A DNA stretch of 57,387 nucleotides. It comes from a candidate division KSB1 bacterium. GTDB taxonomy: Bacteria > Zhuqueibacterota > Zhuqueibacteria > Zhuqueibacterales > Zhuqueibacteraceae. Position numbers and translations under genes: made by a program. The DNA lies in NCBI GenBank assembly GCA_034506175.1, contig JAPDQB010000042.1, positions 1 to 57,387 on the forward strand, in the 5' to 3' direction. Below, in pieces: positions 24,836-32,379 of this stretch (position 1 is its first letter; every line of letters begins with the position of its first letter). A model generated the notes under the pieces. The model was not told the origin of the DNA. It worked only from the letters and a program-made list of their open reading frames with translations, and searched no databases.

Positions 24836-25126
24836 ATGAACAACCCATTTTTGTGTGCTGTCGCTGCCGGCGTTGATCCGAAAACACGGACCGTAGAAAT
24901 TACCCTCGATAATGGGAATGTATATCGCTGTTCCCTGGCTGACGTTTCGGATCGTTTACGACTCGTGGATGCTTCGTTGTTAACTGACTGGGAATGGATC
25001 GGCCCAAAAGCAGGAATGCATTGGCCTGCTGTTGACGAAGACCTATCGATTGAATACCTCGTTGCGAACGGAGTTTTGTGCAATCAAACAGTTGGAGCTT
25101 CTTCGGAATCTGTGCAAGTTGCATAG
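24836..25126 (+). CDS. DUF2442 protein
   Basis: 96 residues with the DUF2442 pattern: a first strand pair (VEITLDNGNVYRCSLADVSD), then DWEWIGPKAGMHWPAVDEDL and SIEYLVANG. The GMHWP-x-DEDLS motif is diagnostic. It follows the DUF4160 gene by four bases, forming the standard pair. The ATG at 24836 is chosen over upstream in-frame Met codons inside the preceding gene. Function unknown. Confidence 0.87.
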   Translation: MNNPFLCAVAAGVDPKTRTVEITLDNGNVYRCSLADVSDRLRLVDASLLTDWEWIGPKAGMHWPAVDEDLSIEYLVANGVLCNQTVGASSESVQVA

Positions 25127-25179
25127 TTACTCTAAAGCAAAGAATTAAATTTGGGTATCAAATAGGGAGGGAAGATAAG

Positions 25180-25746
25180 ATGGAAATGCTCCGCACGTTC
25201 ATCGCGCTGGACATGCCGCCGGAAATCAAAACGGCGTTGTCAAAATACGTGCAACCGCTCAGGTCGCAGCGCGGGCGCGTGAACTGGGTGAAAGCGGAAA
25301 ACCTGCATCTCACGCTCAAATTTCTCGGCGACACGCCAGCCAGCCGCATTGAGGAAATCGGCGCGGCGCTGCAAGAAATCGCGGCGGCGACGACGGCGTT
25401 TTCAGGGGTGATCGAAGGCGGCGGCATTTTCCCCAACGATGAGCATCCGCGCGTCTTGTGGGTCGGTGTCAACGAGAAAACCGGCGCCTTGCAAAAATTG
25501 GCGAAAGCCATCGACGACCGCATGCACCAATTCGGCTTTGCGAAAGAGAAGCGGGTTTTCTCGCCGCATTTGACGATTGGCCGCGCTAAAGATCAGCGCA
25601 TACCGGAAATCATTCGCGCGCTCAAAGAAAATCCGTTCGCCCCCATGCCGGCCTCGTTCGATGAAATTATTTTCATGCAAAGCGAATTGCATCCGGCTGG
25701 TTCGGTTTACACGCCCCTGCGTAAGTTGAGTTTAGGTAAAAGCTGA
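25180..25746 (+). CDS. thpR: RNA 2',3'-cyclic phosphodiesterase (2'-5' RNA ligase family)
   Basis: 188 residues of the 2H phosphoesterase superfamily. Both catalytic HxT motifs are visible: HLTLKFLG (about residue 42) and HLTIGRAK (about residue 128). The N-terminus RTFIALDMPPEIK is typical of ThpR. It hydrolyses 2',3'-cyclic phosphate RNA ends. The start at 25180 has GGAGGGAAG upstream. Location between cinA and recA is common. Confidence 0.92.
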   Translation: MEMLRTFIALDMPPEIKTALSKYVQPLRSQRGRVNWVKAENLHLTLKFLGDTPASRIEEIGAALQEIAAATTAFSGVIEGGGIFPNDEHPRVLWVGVNEKTGALQKLAKAIDDRMHQFGFAKEKRVFSPHLTIGRAKDQRIPEIIRALKENPFAPMPASFDEIIFMQSELHPAGSVYTPLRKLSLGKS

Positions 25747-25877
25747 TAATTGTTATGCCCGCTGAACACACGAAACGGCGCGAAAAAGTTTTAAAGAAAC
25801 ATTGGCATTTCGTTTATTGAGCGTGTTTCGTGGGCCAATTTACTGCACATGAATATAAAACCCCCTCGGGAGGAGCA

Positions 25878-26966
25878 ATGAGCAACAACGAGAGAGAGAA
25901 GGAAGAAAAACTTAAAGCGCTGGAATTAGCCATCACACAGATCGACCGGCAATATGGCAAAGGCTCGATCATGCGGCTGGGCGACGATCGCGCCAGGCTG
26001 GCGATCGACGTCATTCCCACCGGCGCGATTTCGCTGGACGCGGCGCTCGGCGTCGGCGGCGTGCCGCGCGGCCGCATCATCGAAATTTTCGGGCCGGAAT
26101 CGAGCGGCAAAACCACGCTGGCCTTGACGATTACCGCGCAGGCGCAAAAACTCGGCGGCCTGGCGGCGTTCATCGACGCCGAACACGCGCTCGATTCGGT
26201 GTATGCCAAAAAACTCGGCGTCGATACCGATAATCTCATCATCTCGCAGCCGGACACCGGCGAGCAGGCACTGGAAATTACCGAGACGCTGGTGCGCAGT
26301 GGCGCTCTCGACATCATCGTCATCGATTCCGTTGCCGCGCTCGTTCCAAAATCCGAAATCGAAGGCGAGATGGGCGACGCGCAAGTGGGCTTGCAGGCGC
26401 GTCTCATGAGCCAGGCCATGCGAAAATTAACCGGCGTCATCAGCAAATCGAACGTCTGTGTGATATTTATAAACCAAATTCGCGAAAAGATCGGCGTGAT
26501 GTTCGGCAACCCCGAAACCACCACCGGCGGCCGCGCCCTGAAGTTTTATTCCTCGGTTCGGCTCGATATTCGCCGCGTCGCTTCCGTAAAAGACGGCGAC
26601 GAAGTCACCGGCAGCCGCGTCAAAGTTAAAGTCGTCAAAAACAAAGTGGCGCCGCCGTTTCGCGAAGCTGAGTTCGATATCATGTACGGCACCGGCATTT
26701 CCACCGAGGGCGATCTCGCCGACATGGCGATCAATCTCGGCTTGATCGAAAAAAGCGGCACGTGGTTCACGGTGGGGCAGGAACGCATACAAGGCCGCGA
26801 AAATCTCAAACGCTTCCTCCTCGAGAATCAAGACGTGCTGAAAGATCTTGACCAAAAAATCCGCAAAAAAGTCGGCTTGATTAAAGAGGAAACGCCGGCG
26901 CCGGACGCCGAGGTGAAAGAAGCGGCCAAAGAAGCAAAAGCCGCGCGCCCGGCAGCGAAAGTTTGA
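25878..26966 (+). CDS. recA: recombinase RecA
   Basis: 362 residues. Walker A is GPESSGKTTLALTI (about 73-80); the family signature ALKFYSSVRLDIRR and the L1/L2 loops (MGDAQVGLQARLMSQAMRKL; MFGNPETTTGGRALKFYS) are canonical. The Ala/Lys/Glu-rich C-terminus is typical. The ATG at 25878 has GGGAGGAG upstream; an in-frame upstream start at 25830 adds unrelated residues. recX follows within 100 bases. Confidence 0.97.
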   Translation: MSNNEREKEEKLKALELAITQIDRQYGKGSIMRLGDDRARLAIDVIPTGAISLDAALGVGGVPRGRIIEIFGPESSGKTTLALTITAQAQKLGGLAAFIDAEHALDSVYAKKLGVDTDNLIISQPDTGEQALEITETLVRSGALDIIVIDSVAALVPKSEIEGEMGDAQVGLQARLMSQAMRKLTGVISKSNVCVIFINQIREKIGVMFGNPETTTGGRALKFYSSVRLDIRRVASVKDGDEVTGSRVKVKVVKNKVAPPFREAEFDIMYGTGISTEGDLADMAINLGLIEKSGTWFTVGQERIQGRENLKRFLLENQDVLKDLDQKIRKKVGLIKEETPAPDAEVKEAAKEAKAARPAAKV

Positions 26967-26992
26967 TCGCCGGGCCGTTTTCAGTTTTTCAT

Positions 26993-27063
26993 GTCATTCT
27001 AAAAGAATCCTTTTTGTTGCTTAGCAGGATGCCGGCTCGGAAAAAGATTCGTGCCAGAATGAC
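26993..27063. repeat. 71-bp palindromic repeat between recA and recX
   Basis: GTCATTCT (26993-27000) pairs with AGAATGAC (27056-27063), and inside these GAATCCTTTTTG pairs imperfectly with GAAAAAGATTC. Elements with this GTCATTCT...AGAATGAC layout are common mobile palindromic units in bacterial genomes. Its end abuts the earliest recX start codon. Confidence 0.65.
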
Positions 27064-27591
27064 GTGGTAATGATCTGCATGCTGAACGAAGGGCAACAAT
27101 CTTTTTTCGATGACGCCGCCTCGCAACAGCAGTTCCATTCAGCTTTGGCGAAAGCGTATCGCCTGCTGGCCGTCCGCGCCCGCAGTGAAAAAGAGCTGCG
27201 CGAAGCTTTGAAGCGCGCCGGCTTCGCCCAAGAGATGATCGACTCGGTAATCGCGGATTGCAAGCAACAGGGCTTTGTCGATGACGCCGGTTTCGCGCGG
27301 CAATTCGTGCAAAACCGCTTGCGCAATCGTCCCGCCGGCCGAGCGCGCTTGGCGGTGGAATTGCGGCAAAAAGGAATCGAGGCGTCGACGATTGCGTCAG
27401 TGCTCGACGAAGTTTTGAAACCGGCCAATCAAATCGAGCTTGCCGAGCAACTTGCGCAAAAACAGCGCAAACGTTTGGCGAATTTGCCGCCGCCGAAAGC
27501 GCGCCAACGCCTGGCGGATTTTCTCCGCCGCCGCGGGTTCGATTGGGAGACGATTCAGGGGACGGAGCTTTGGAAAGAGTTGGATAAATGA
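27064..27591 (+). CDS. recX: regulatory protein RecX
   Basis: Up to 175 residues of three-helix RecX repeats: AYRLLAVRARSEKELREALK, VIADCKQQGFVDDAGFARQF and QRLADFLRRRGFDWETI. RecX caps and depolymerises RecA filaments. Start is uncertain among GTG 27064, ATG 27070 and ATG 27079; the first directly follows a palindromic repeat. The stop overlaps (ATGA) a HicB-like fragment. Confidence 0.9.
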   Translation: MVMICMLNEGQQSFFDDAASQQQFHSALAKAYRLLAVRARSEKELREALKRAGFAQEMIDSVIADCKQQGFVDDAGFARQFVQNRLRNRPAGRARLAVELRQKGIEASTIASVLDEVLKPANQIELAEQLAQKQRKRLANLPPPKARQRLADFLRRRGFDWETIQGTELWKELDK

Positions 27592-27735
27592 CGCCGAAAT
27601 ATGAAATCATCCCTTACTGGAGCAATGAAGATTGCGTCTTTGTGGCAGAAGTGCCGGAATTGCCCGGTTGCATGGCGCATGGAAAGACGCAGGAAAAAGC
27701 GCTTTTAAATGCAAAGAAGGCCATTCGGTTGAGAT
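27588..27735 (+). pseudogene. truncated HicB-like antitoxin fragment
   Basis: The first 48 codons (TPKYEIIPYWSNEDCVFVAE, then VPELPGCMAHGKTQEKAL) match the N-terminal core of HicB-type antitoxins. The family pattern stops at KKAI and the frame continues as unrelated residues to 27779. A different gene relic (BrnT-like) begins at about 27733 in another frame, so the 3' half of hicB has been lost at a junction. Confidence 0.7.
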
Positions 27736-27983
27736 ATCGAAGACAAGCTTGCCAGCAGGCACCATGTGGAAACGCATGAAGTTGAAGCTGTGCTCAATGG
27801 TAAGCCGAAAGTTCGTTTTGTTGAAAAGGGAGAACGCGAGGGCGAAGAGGTTTGCATGGCTTTGGGAAAAAATGACGCCGGTCGCTATCTGACTGTGCTT
27901 TTCATCTATAAGCTGAACAAACAAGCTTTTTAAGCGCCAGAGATATGGCCACAAAAGAGAGGAAACAATATGGCAAAAAGTAA
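27733..27983 (+). pseudogene. decayed BrnT-like toxin gene
   Basis: From 27733 one frame reads DIEDKLASRHHVETHEVEAV, then FVEKGEREGEEVCMALGKND and AGRYLTVLFIYKLNKQAF, ending at TAA 27931. A shift of two bases recovers SARDMATKERKQYGKK and TAA at 27981. Joined, these give the BrnT-like layout: HxVxxxEVE, then a GR(Y)LxVxFIY strand, then SARDMxxKERxxY. The N-terminus is missing at the HicB junction. It is broken by at least one frameshift. Confidence 0.65.
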
Positions 27984-28026
27984 ATCCCCAAAACTGCTGA
28001 AATTCAATAACAGGAAGTCAACATGA
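27970..28026 (+). pseudogene. BrnA/CopG-like antitoxin stump
   Basis: ATG at 27970, overlapping the toxin relic's end as in brnTA pairs, opens 18 codons MAKSKSPKLLKFNNRKST and stops within the alaS start (ATGA). The KxPKLxKF opening resembles CopG-type antitoxin N-termini. The rest was evidently lost up to the alaS start. Confidence 0.45.
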
Positions 28027-30629
28027 AGTCAACCGAAGTACGCCAATCGTTTCTGGATTTTTTCAAAAGCAAGGGGCACACCATCGTCCCCTCGGCGCCG
28101 GTGGTGCCGCTGGATGATCCGACGCTGCTGTTTACCAACGCCGGCATGAACCAGTTCAAAAATATTTTCCTCGGCCTGGAAAAACGGGATTACGTTCGCG
28201 TGGCTGACACGCAAAAGTGCATTCGCGCCAGCGGCAAGCACAACGATCTTGAAGACGTCGGCTTCGACACGTATCATCACACGTTTTTCGAGATGCTCGG
28301 TAACTGGTCGTTCGGCGATTACTACAAAGCCGAGGCCATCGAGTGGGCGTGGGAGCTGCTCACCCAAATTTGGGGATTGCCCAAAGACCGCATCTACGCC
28401 ACCGTCTATCGCACTGATGACGAGGCAGAAAAGCTTTGGAAAAAAATTGCCGGGCTGCCGAGTGAGCGCGTGCAGCGTTTCGACGAGAAGGACAATTTTT
28501 GGGAAATGGGCGAGACCGGCCCCTGCGGGCCGTGCTCGGAAATTCATATCGATCTCACGCCGGATAAATCCGGTGTCCGGCTGGTCAACGCCGGCGATCC
28601 GCGCGTAATGGAAATTTGGAATCTCGTTTTCATTCAATATAATCGCGAGGCAGACAAGTCGCTGAAAGAATTGCCGGCGAAGCATGTGGACACCGGCATG
28701 GGCTTCGAGCGCGTGTTGAGCGTGCTGAATGGCAAACGCTCGAATTACGACACCGATTTGTTCACGCCGGTCATCGAAAAAGTCAGCGAGCTTTCCGGCA
28801 AAGGGTATGATTTTGAAAACGGCGTCGCACACCGCGCCATCGCCGACCATTTGCGTTGCCTTTCATTCGCGATTGCCGACGGCGCCTTGCCTTCCAATGA
28901 AGGGCGCGGTTATGTGTTACGTCGCATTCTGCGCCGCGCCGCGCGTTTTGGCCGCAAGCTCGGATTTCATGAGCCGTTTTTTTACAAGCTCGTACCGGTG
29001 CTGGTCGATATTATGGGCGAGGCGTTTCCGGAATTAAAAGAAAAGCACAATTACGTCTCGCTCGTCATCAAAGCCGAGGAGGAAAGCTTCAACAACACGA
29101 TTGATCGCGGCCTCGAAATTTTTGAGAAGATCGTCACGAATGTGTCAAGCAAAAAAGCCGCCGTCATTCCCGGCGATGAGGCGTTCAGACTTTACGACAC
29201 CTACGGTTTTCCGCTCGATCTCACGCAAATGATGGCCCGTGAACGGGGGCTTTCGGTTGACGAAACCGGTTTCAACGCCGCGATGGAAAAGCAGCGTGAT
29301 CAATCGCGTGAGGCCGGCAAGTGGGAATATCAAGCCGATTTCACGCCTGAAAGCTGGCGGCAAATTTCCAAAGGCGCGGAGTCGCGTTTTGTCGGCTATA
29401 CGGATTATGAAATCGACAGCGAGATTCGCCGGCTGCATTTCGACGGCGAACATGTTTTGCTCACGTTGGCAGATACGCCGTTCTACGCCGAGGCGGGCGG
29501 ACAAGTTGGCGACACCGGACGGATCGAAGGTGAGGGCTTCGCCGTCGAAGTGCTGGATACGCGCAAAATCGGCTCGCATATCGTGCACGTTGGCAAGTTG
29601 GCAAGTGGCAAGATTGAAAATCCGAAAGTCGTTGCGAAAATCGACACCGCAAGAAGGTTGGCCACGGCACGGCATCACACCGCCACGCATTTGCTGCACC
29701 AGGCGCTGCGCGACGCCGTCGGCAGGCACGTGACGCAAACCGGCTCGCTCGTCGCGCCGGATCATCTGCGTTTTGACGTGACGCACTTTCAGAAGATCGA
29801 GCCGGCGCAGCTCGAAGACATCGAAGGCGCGGTGAATGAGCACATTCGAAAAGACATCGAGATCGAAACTTTTCAAATGCCATACCATGAAGCGCGCCGG
29901 CTCGGGGCGATGGCGATTTTTGAAGAGAAATACGGCGACATCGTGCGCGTGGTGAAAATCGGCGATTACTCGCTCGAATTGTGCGGCGGCACGCATCTGC
30001 ATCACACCGGTGAGGCCGGTATGTTCACTCTCGTGAGCGAATCATCGGCGGCCGCCGGCGTGCGCCGCCTGGAAGCGCTTGCCGGAAAAATGTCGGAGGA
30101 TTGGCTGCGCCGCGAGCGCCACGTTGCCGACGAGTTGCGTGCGCTGTTGCATTGCCATCGCGATGAGCTGCCGGACAAAGTCCGCGAGCTGCTCGACGGC
30201 CGAAAACAGCTCGAGCGTGAGCTGCGCGAGCTGCGTTTGAAATTTTCCAAGCAGGAAATTCTTGCGCTGGCGAACCAGGCTCAAGTTTTGAACGGGTTGC
30301 GCCTGGTTACAGCCAAAGTCGAGGCCGCCAACGTCGACGATTTGCGCGCGATGAGCGACACGTTGCGCGACAAGCTCGGCACCGGCGTCGGCGTGCTGGC
30401 CGCGGTGCTGGATGGAAAAATCAACTTCGTCTGCGTCGTCACCGATGATTTGATCAAACAAAAAAATTTGAGAGCTGGCGACATTGTCAAGAAAGTCGCG
30501 GCTGTGGTTGGCGGTTCCGGCGGCGGCCGGCCGCATCAAGCCCTCGCCGGCGGCAAGGATGTTCACCGCCTCGACGAGGCGCTGCGCCACGTCAGCGATA
30601 TTGTTCGGGAGATGAACGATCGCGGATAA
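28023..30629 (+). CDS. alaS: alanyl-tRNA synthetase
   Basis: An 868-residue class II synthetase with the full architecture: aminoacylation domain (1-460, FLDFFKSKGHTIVPS and FTNAGMNQFK), editing domain with zinc ligands HHTATHLLHQ (about 556-565) and CGGTHLHHTGE (about 655-664), and a C-terminal DHHA1 domain with GGSGGGRPHQALAGG. AGGAAG precedes the ATG. No T-box or leader was seen; upstream is toxin-antitoxin debris. Confidence 0.97.
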   Translation: MKSTEVRQSFLDFFKSKGHTIVPSAPVVPLDDPTLLFTNAGMNQFKNIFLGLEKRDYVRVADTQKCIRASGKHNDLEDVGFDTYHHTFFEMLGNWSFGDYYKAEAIEWAWELLTQIWGLPKDRIYATVYRTDDEAEKLWKKIAGLPSERVQRFDEKDNFWEMGETGPCGPCSEIHIDLTPDKSGVRLVNAGDPRVMEIWNLVFIQYNREADKSLKELPAKHVDTGMGFERVLSVLNGKRSNYDTDLFTPVIEKVSELSGKGYDFENGVAHRAIADHLRCLSFAIADGALPSNEGRGYVLRRILRRAARFGRKLGFHEPFFYKLVPVLVDIMGEAFPELKEKHNYVSLVIKAEEESFNNTIDRGLEIFEKIVTNVSSKKAAVIPGDEAFRLYDTYGFPLDLTQMMARERGLSVDETGFNAAMEKQRDQSREAGKWEYQADFTPESWRQISKGAESRFVGYTDYEIDSEIRRLHFDGEHVLLTLADTPFYAEAGGQVGDTGRIEGEGFAVEVLDTRKIGSHIVHVGKLASGKIENPKVVAKIDTARRLATARHHTATHLLHQALRDAVGRHVTQTGSLVAPDHLRFDVTHFQKIEPAQLEDIEGAVNEHIRKDIEIETFQMPYHEARRLGAMAIFEEKYGDIVRVVKIGDYSLELCGGTHLHHTGEAGMFTLVSESSAAAGVRRLEALAGKMSEDWLRRERHVADELRALLHCHRDELPDKVRELLDGRKQLERELRELRLKFSKQEILALANQAQVLNGLRLVTAKVEAANVDDLRAMSDTLRDKLGTGVGVLAAVLDGKINFVCVVTDDLIKQKNLRAGDIVKKVAAVVGGSGGGRPHQALAGGKDVHRLDEALRHVSDIVREMNDRG

Positions 30630-30675
30630 GCTTTCACAACCCCCGGCCGCGAAAGCAGCAAGCAGCGGCAAGGTT

Positions 30676-31410
30676 TTGGATTATTTGCTGCAAACGCGTG
30701 CGCAGCGCGGCGCCGGCTATTTGGTGCTGATCGATCCCGACAAGTGGGAGATCAAGCAGTTGCCAGACATTGCGGCGGCGGCGAGCGAAAACGGCGCCGA
30801 CGCCATTCTCATCGGCGGCAGCCTGCTGATGAAATCGAGTTTTGATGAAATCGTCAAGGCGATCAAAAGCGCGGCGAATGTTCCCTGCATTATTTTCCCC
30901 GGCAGCACGATTCAAATTTCCCGCCACGCCGATGCGATTCTTTTTTTGTCGTTGATCAGCAGCCGCAACGCCGATTATCTCATCGGGGTGCAGGTACTGG
31001 CGGCGCCGGTGATTCGCCTGCTCGGCATCGAGCCGATTCCCACCGGCTACATGCTGATCGAATCCGGCCGCGTCACCTCGGCGGAATTTATGAGCAACTC
31101 GCGTTCGATTCCGCGCGATAAAAACGACATCGCGCAAGCCACGGCCCTGGCCGCGGAGTTTTTGGGGATGCGCCTGGTTTATCTCGAAGCCGGCAGCGGC
31201 GCGGATTTTCCAGTCACACCGGAAATGGTCGGCGCGGTGTCGAGCTTTGTCAACATTCCGGTGATTGTCGGCGGCGGCATTCGCACGCCCGAAGAAGCCG
31301 AAAAGCGCGTCAAAGCCGGCGCCGCGTTTGTCGTCACCGGCAATGTTTTGGAAAAAAGCATCAACCGCAATTTGATTCGTGAATTCGCGCAGGCGATTCA
31401 CGCAACATAA
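30676..31410 (+). CDS. geranylgeranylglyceryl phosphate synthase family protein
   Basis: A 244-residue TIM barrel of the GGGPS/PcrB family. Diagnostic parts are VLIDPDKW near the N-terminus (Mg/G1P site), ILIGGS, GYMLIESGR, YLEAGSGAD and the phosphate-binding VGGGIRTPEEAEKR plus VTGNVLEK. In archaea the enzyme joins a prenyl diphosphate to glycerol-1-phosphate, the first ether-lipid step; FCB bacteria carry a related form whose product is less clear. The only in-frame start after the alaS stop is TTG at 30676, with AAGG upstream. It probably shares the alaS transcript. Confidence 0.88.
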   Translation: MDYLLQTRAQRGAGYLVLIDPDKWEIKQLPDIAAAASENGADAILIGGSLLMKSSFDEIVKAIKSAANVPCIIFPGSTIQISRHADAILFLSLISSRNADYLIGVQVLAAPVIRLLGIEPIPTGYMLIESGRVTSAEFMSNSRSIPRDKNDIAQATALAAEFLGMRLVYLEAGSGADFPVTPEMVGAVSSFVNIPVIVGGGIRTPEEAEKRVKAGAAFVVTGNVLEKSINRNLIREFAQAIHAT

Positions 31411-31523
31411 CAAATAGCTGGCAACAAAAAGATTTTGTTCGTTGCAGCTCCTTTTTTATTGTGGATTTGAAATTTCGATATTTTGAAATTTTTTGTTTTT
31501 CGTTGCAAACATTGGGACTTTGC

Positions 31524-32321
31524 ATGATTGATTTGCATTCGCATTTGCTGCCCGGCATCGACGACGGCCCCAAGGATTGGGACGAGTCGCTGATGATGGC
31601 GCGGCAGGCCGTTGCCGACGGCACGACGGAGATTCAAATTACCCACCATATTCTTGACAATTCGCAATACGGCAAGCTCCAAGACGATATCCTCGAAAAA
31701 TTCGCCGATATGAGCCGCCGTTTGCAGGCGGAGAAGATCAATTTGAAATTGCATCTCGCCTGCGAAATTTTTTACCAGCCGGACATGGAGTTGCATCATA
31801 AGATTTCCACCTTCAACAACAACGGGCGCTATTTTTTGGCGGAATTTCCGATGCAGGGCATTCCGCGCGGCGTCGATGATGTTTTCTTTCAGCTCATTCT
31901 CGACGGCAAAACACCGGTGATCGCGCATCCCGAGCGCAACGTCGGCTTTCTGAGAAATCCGAATCGGGTCTATGAATTTGTCCAGCGCGGCGTGTTGTTT
32001 CAAATGAACGCCGGCAGTCTGGGCGGCAAATACGGCGACGGCGTCGCGGCGCTGGCGACGGCGCTGATGAACAGCCGCCTTATTCATTTTTTCGGCAGCG
32101 ACGGGCACAACACCCGCTCGCGCAAAGTTTGCCTGGGCGAAGATTTTAAAATCGTGCGCGATATGTGGGGCGACCGTATGGCGCATCGAATTTTTTATGA
32201 AAACCCTCGTCGCGCTTTGGCGGGCCAGGAAATCAAAATTCCCGAGCCGCTGCCGGTCGAAGCCGTGAAAAAACGGCGCTCGCTGAGTCCGCTGCGGTTA
32301 TTGCGGAAGCTGACGTCGTAG
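31524..32321 (+). CDS. CpsB/YwqE-type tyrosine-protein phosphatase (PHP domain)
   Basis: 265 residues of a PHP-fold phosphatase: MIDLHSHLLPGIDDGPKDWD, ITHHILDNSQYG, CEIFYQ, VIAHPERN and FGSDGHNTRSR carry the metal ligands. Such enzymes dephosphorylate BY-kinases controlling polysaccharide export. The neighbouring O-antigen-ligase-like gene supports a role in surface glycan regulation, but no BY-kinase is in the window. Its TAG stop (32319-32321) is part of a dispersed repeat. Confidence 0.88.
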   Translation: MIDLHSHLLPGIDDGPKDWDESLMMARQAVADGTTEIQITHHILDNSQYGKLQDDILEKFADMSRRLQAEKINLKLHLACEIFYQPDMELHHKISTFNNNGRYFLAEFPMQGIPRGVDDVFFQLILDGKTPVIAHPERNVGFLRNPNRVYEFVQRGVLFQMNAGSLGGKYGDGVAALATALMNSRLIHFFGSDGHNTRSRKVCLGEDFKIVRDMWGDRMAHRIFYENPRRALAGQEIKIPEPLPVEAVKKRRSLSPLRLLRKLTS

Positions 32322-32379
32322 CGCAGACTTCCAGTCTGCACATAAAGCAAAACGCCTGCTTTGCCGCAGGCCCGGGATG
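32319..32379 (+). repeat. dispersed hairpin repeat (copy D) between CpsB and O-antigen ligase genes
   Basis: TAGCGCAGACTTCCAGTCTGC forms a hairpin (GCAGACT/AGTCTGC); then GCCTGC-TTTGCC-GCAGGC (about 32352-32369) forms a second, followed by CCGGGATG. The second hairpin and tail match 23181-23206, and the first matches the GTAGCGCAGAC units elsewhere. The first base triplet is the stop of the upstream gene, and the final ATG (32377) is the predicted start of the downstream one. Confidence 0.7.

Noticed and set aside
25747..25877. LexA/SOS box upstream of recA
   Set aside because: CACGAAAC occurs as a short inverted pair (about 25765 and 25828), but it does not fit a known LexA box and may be chance.
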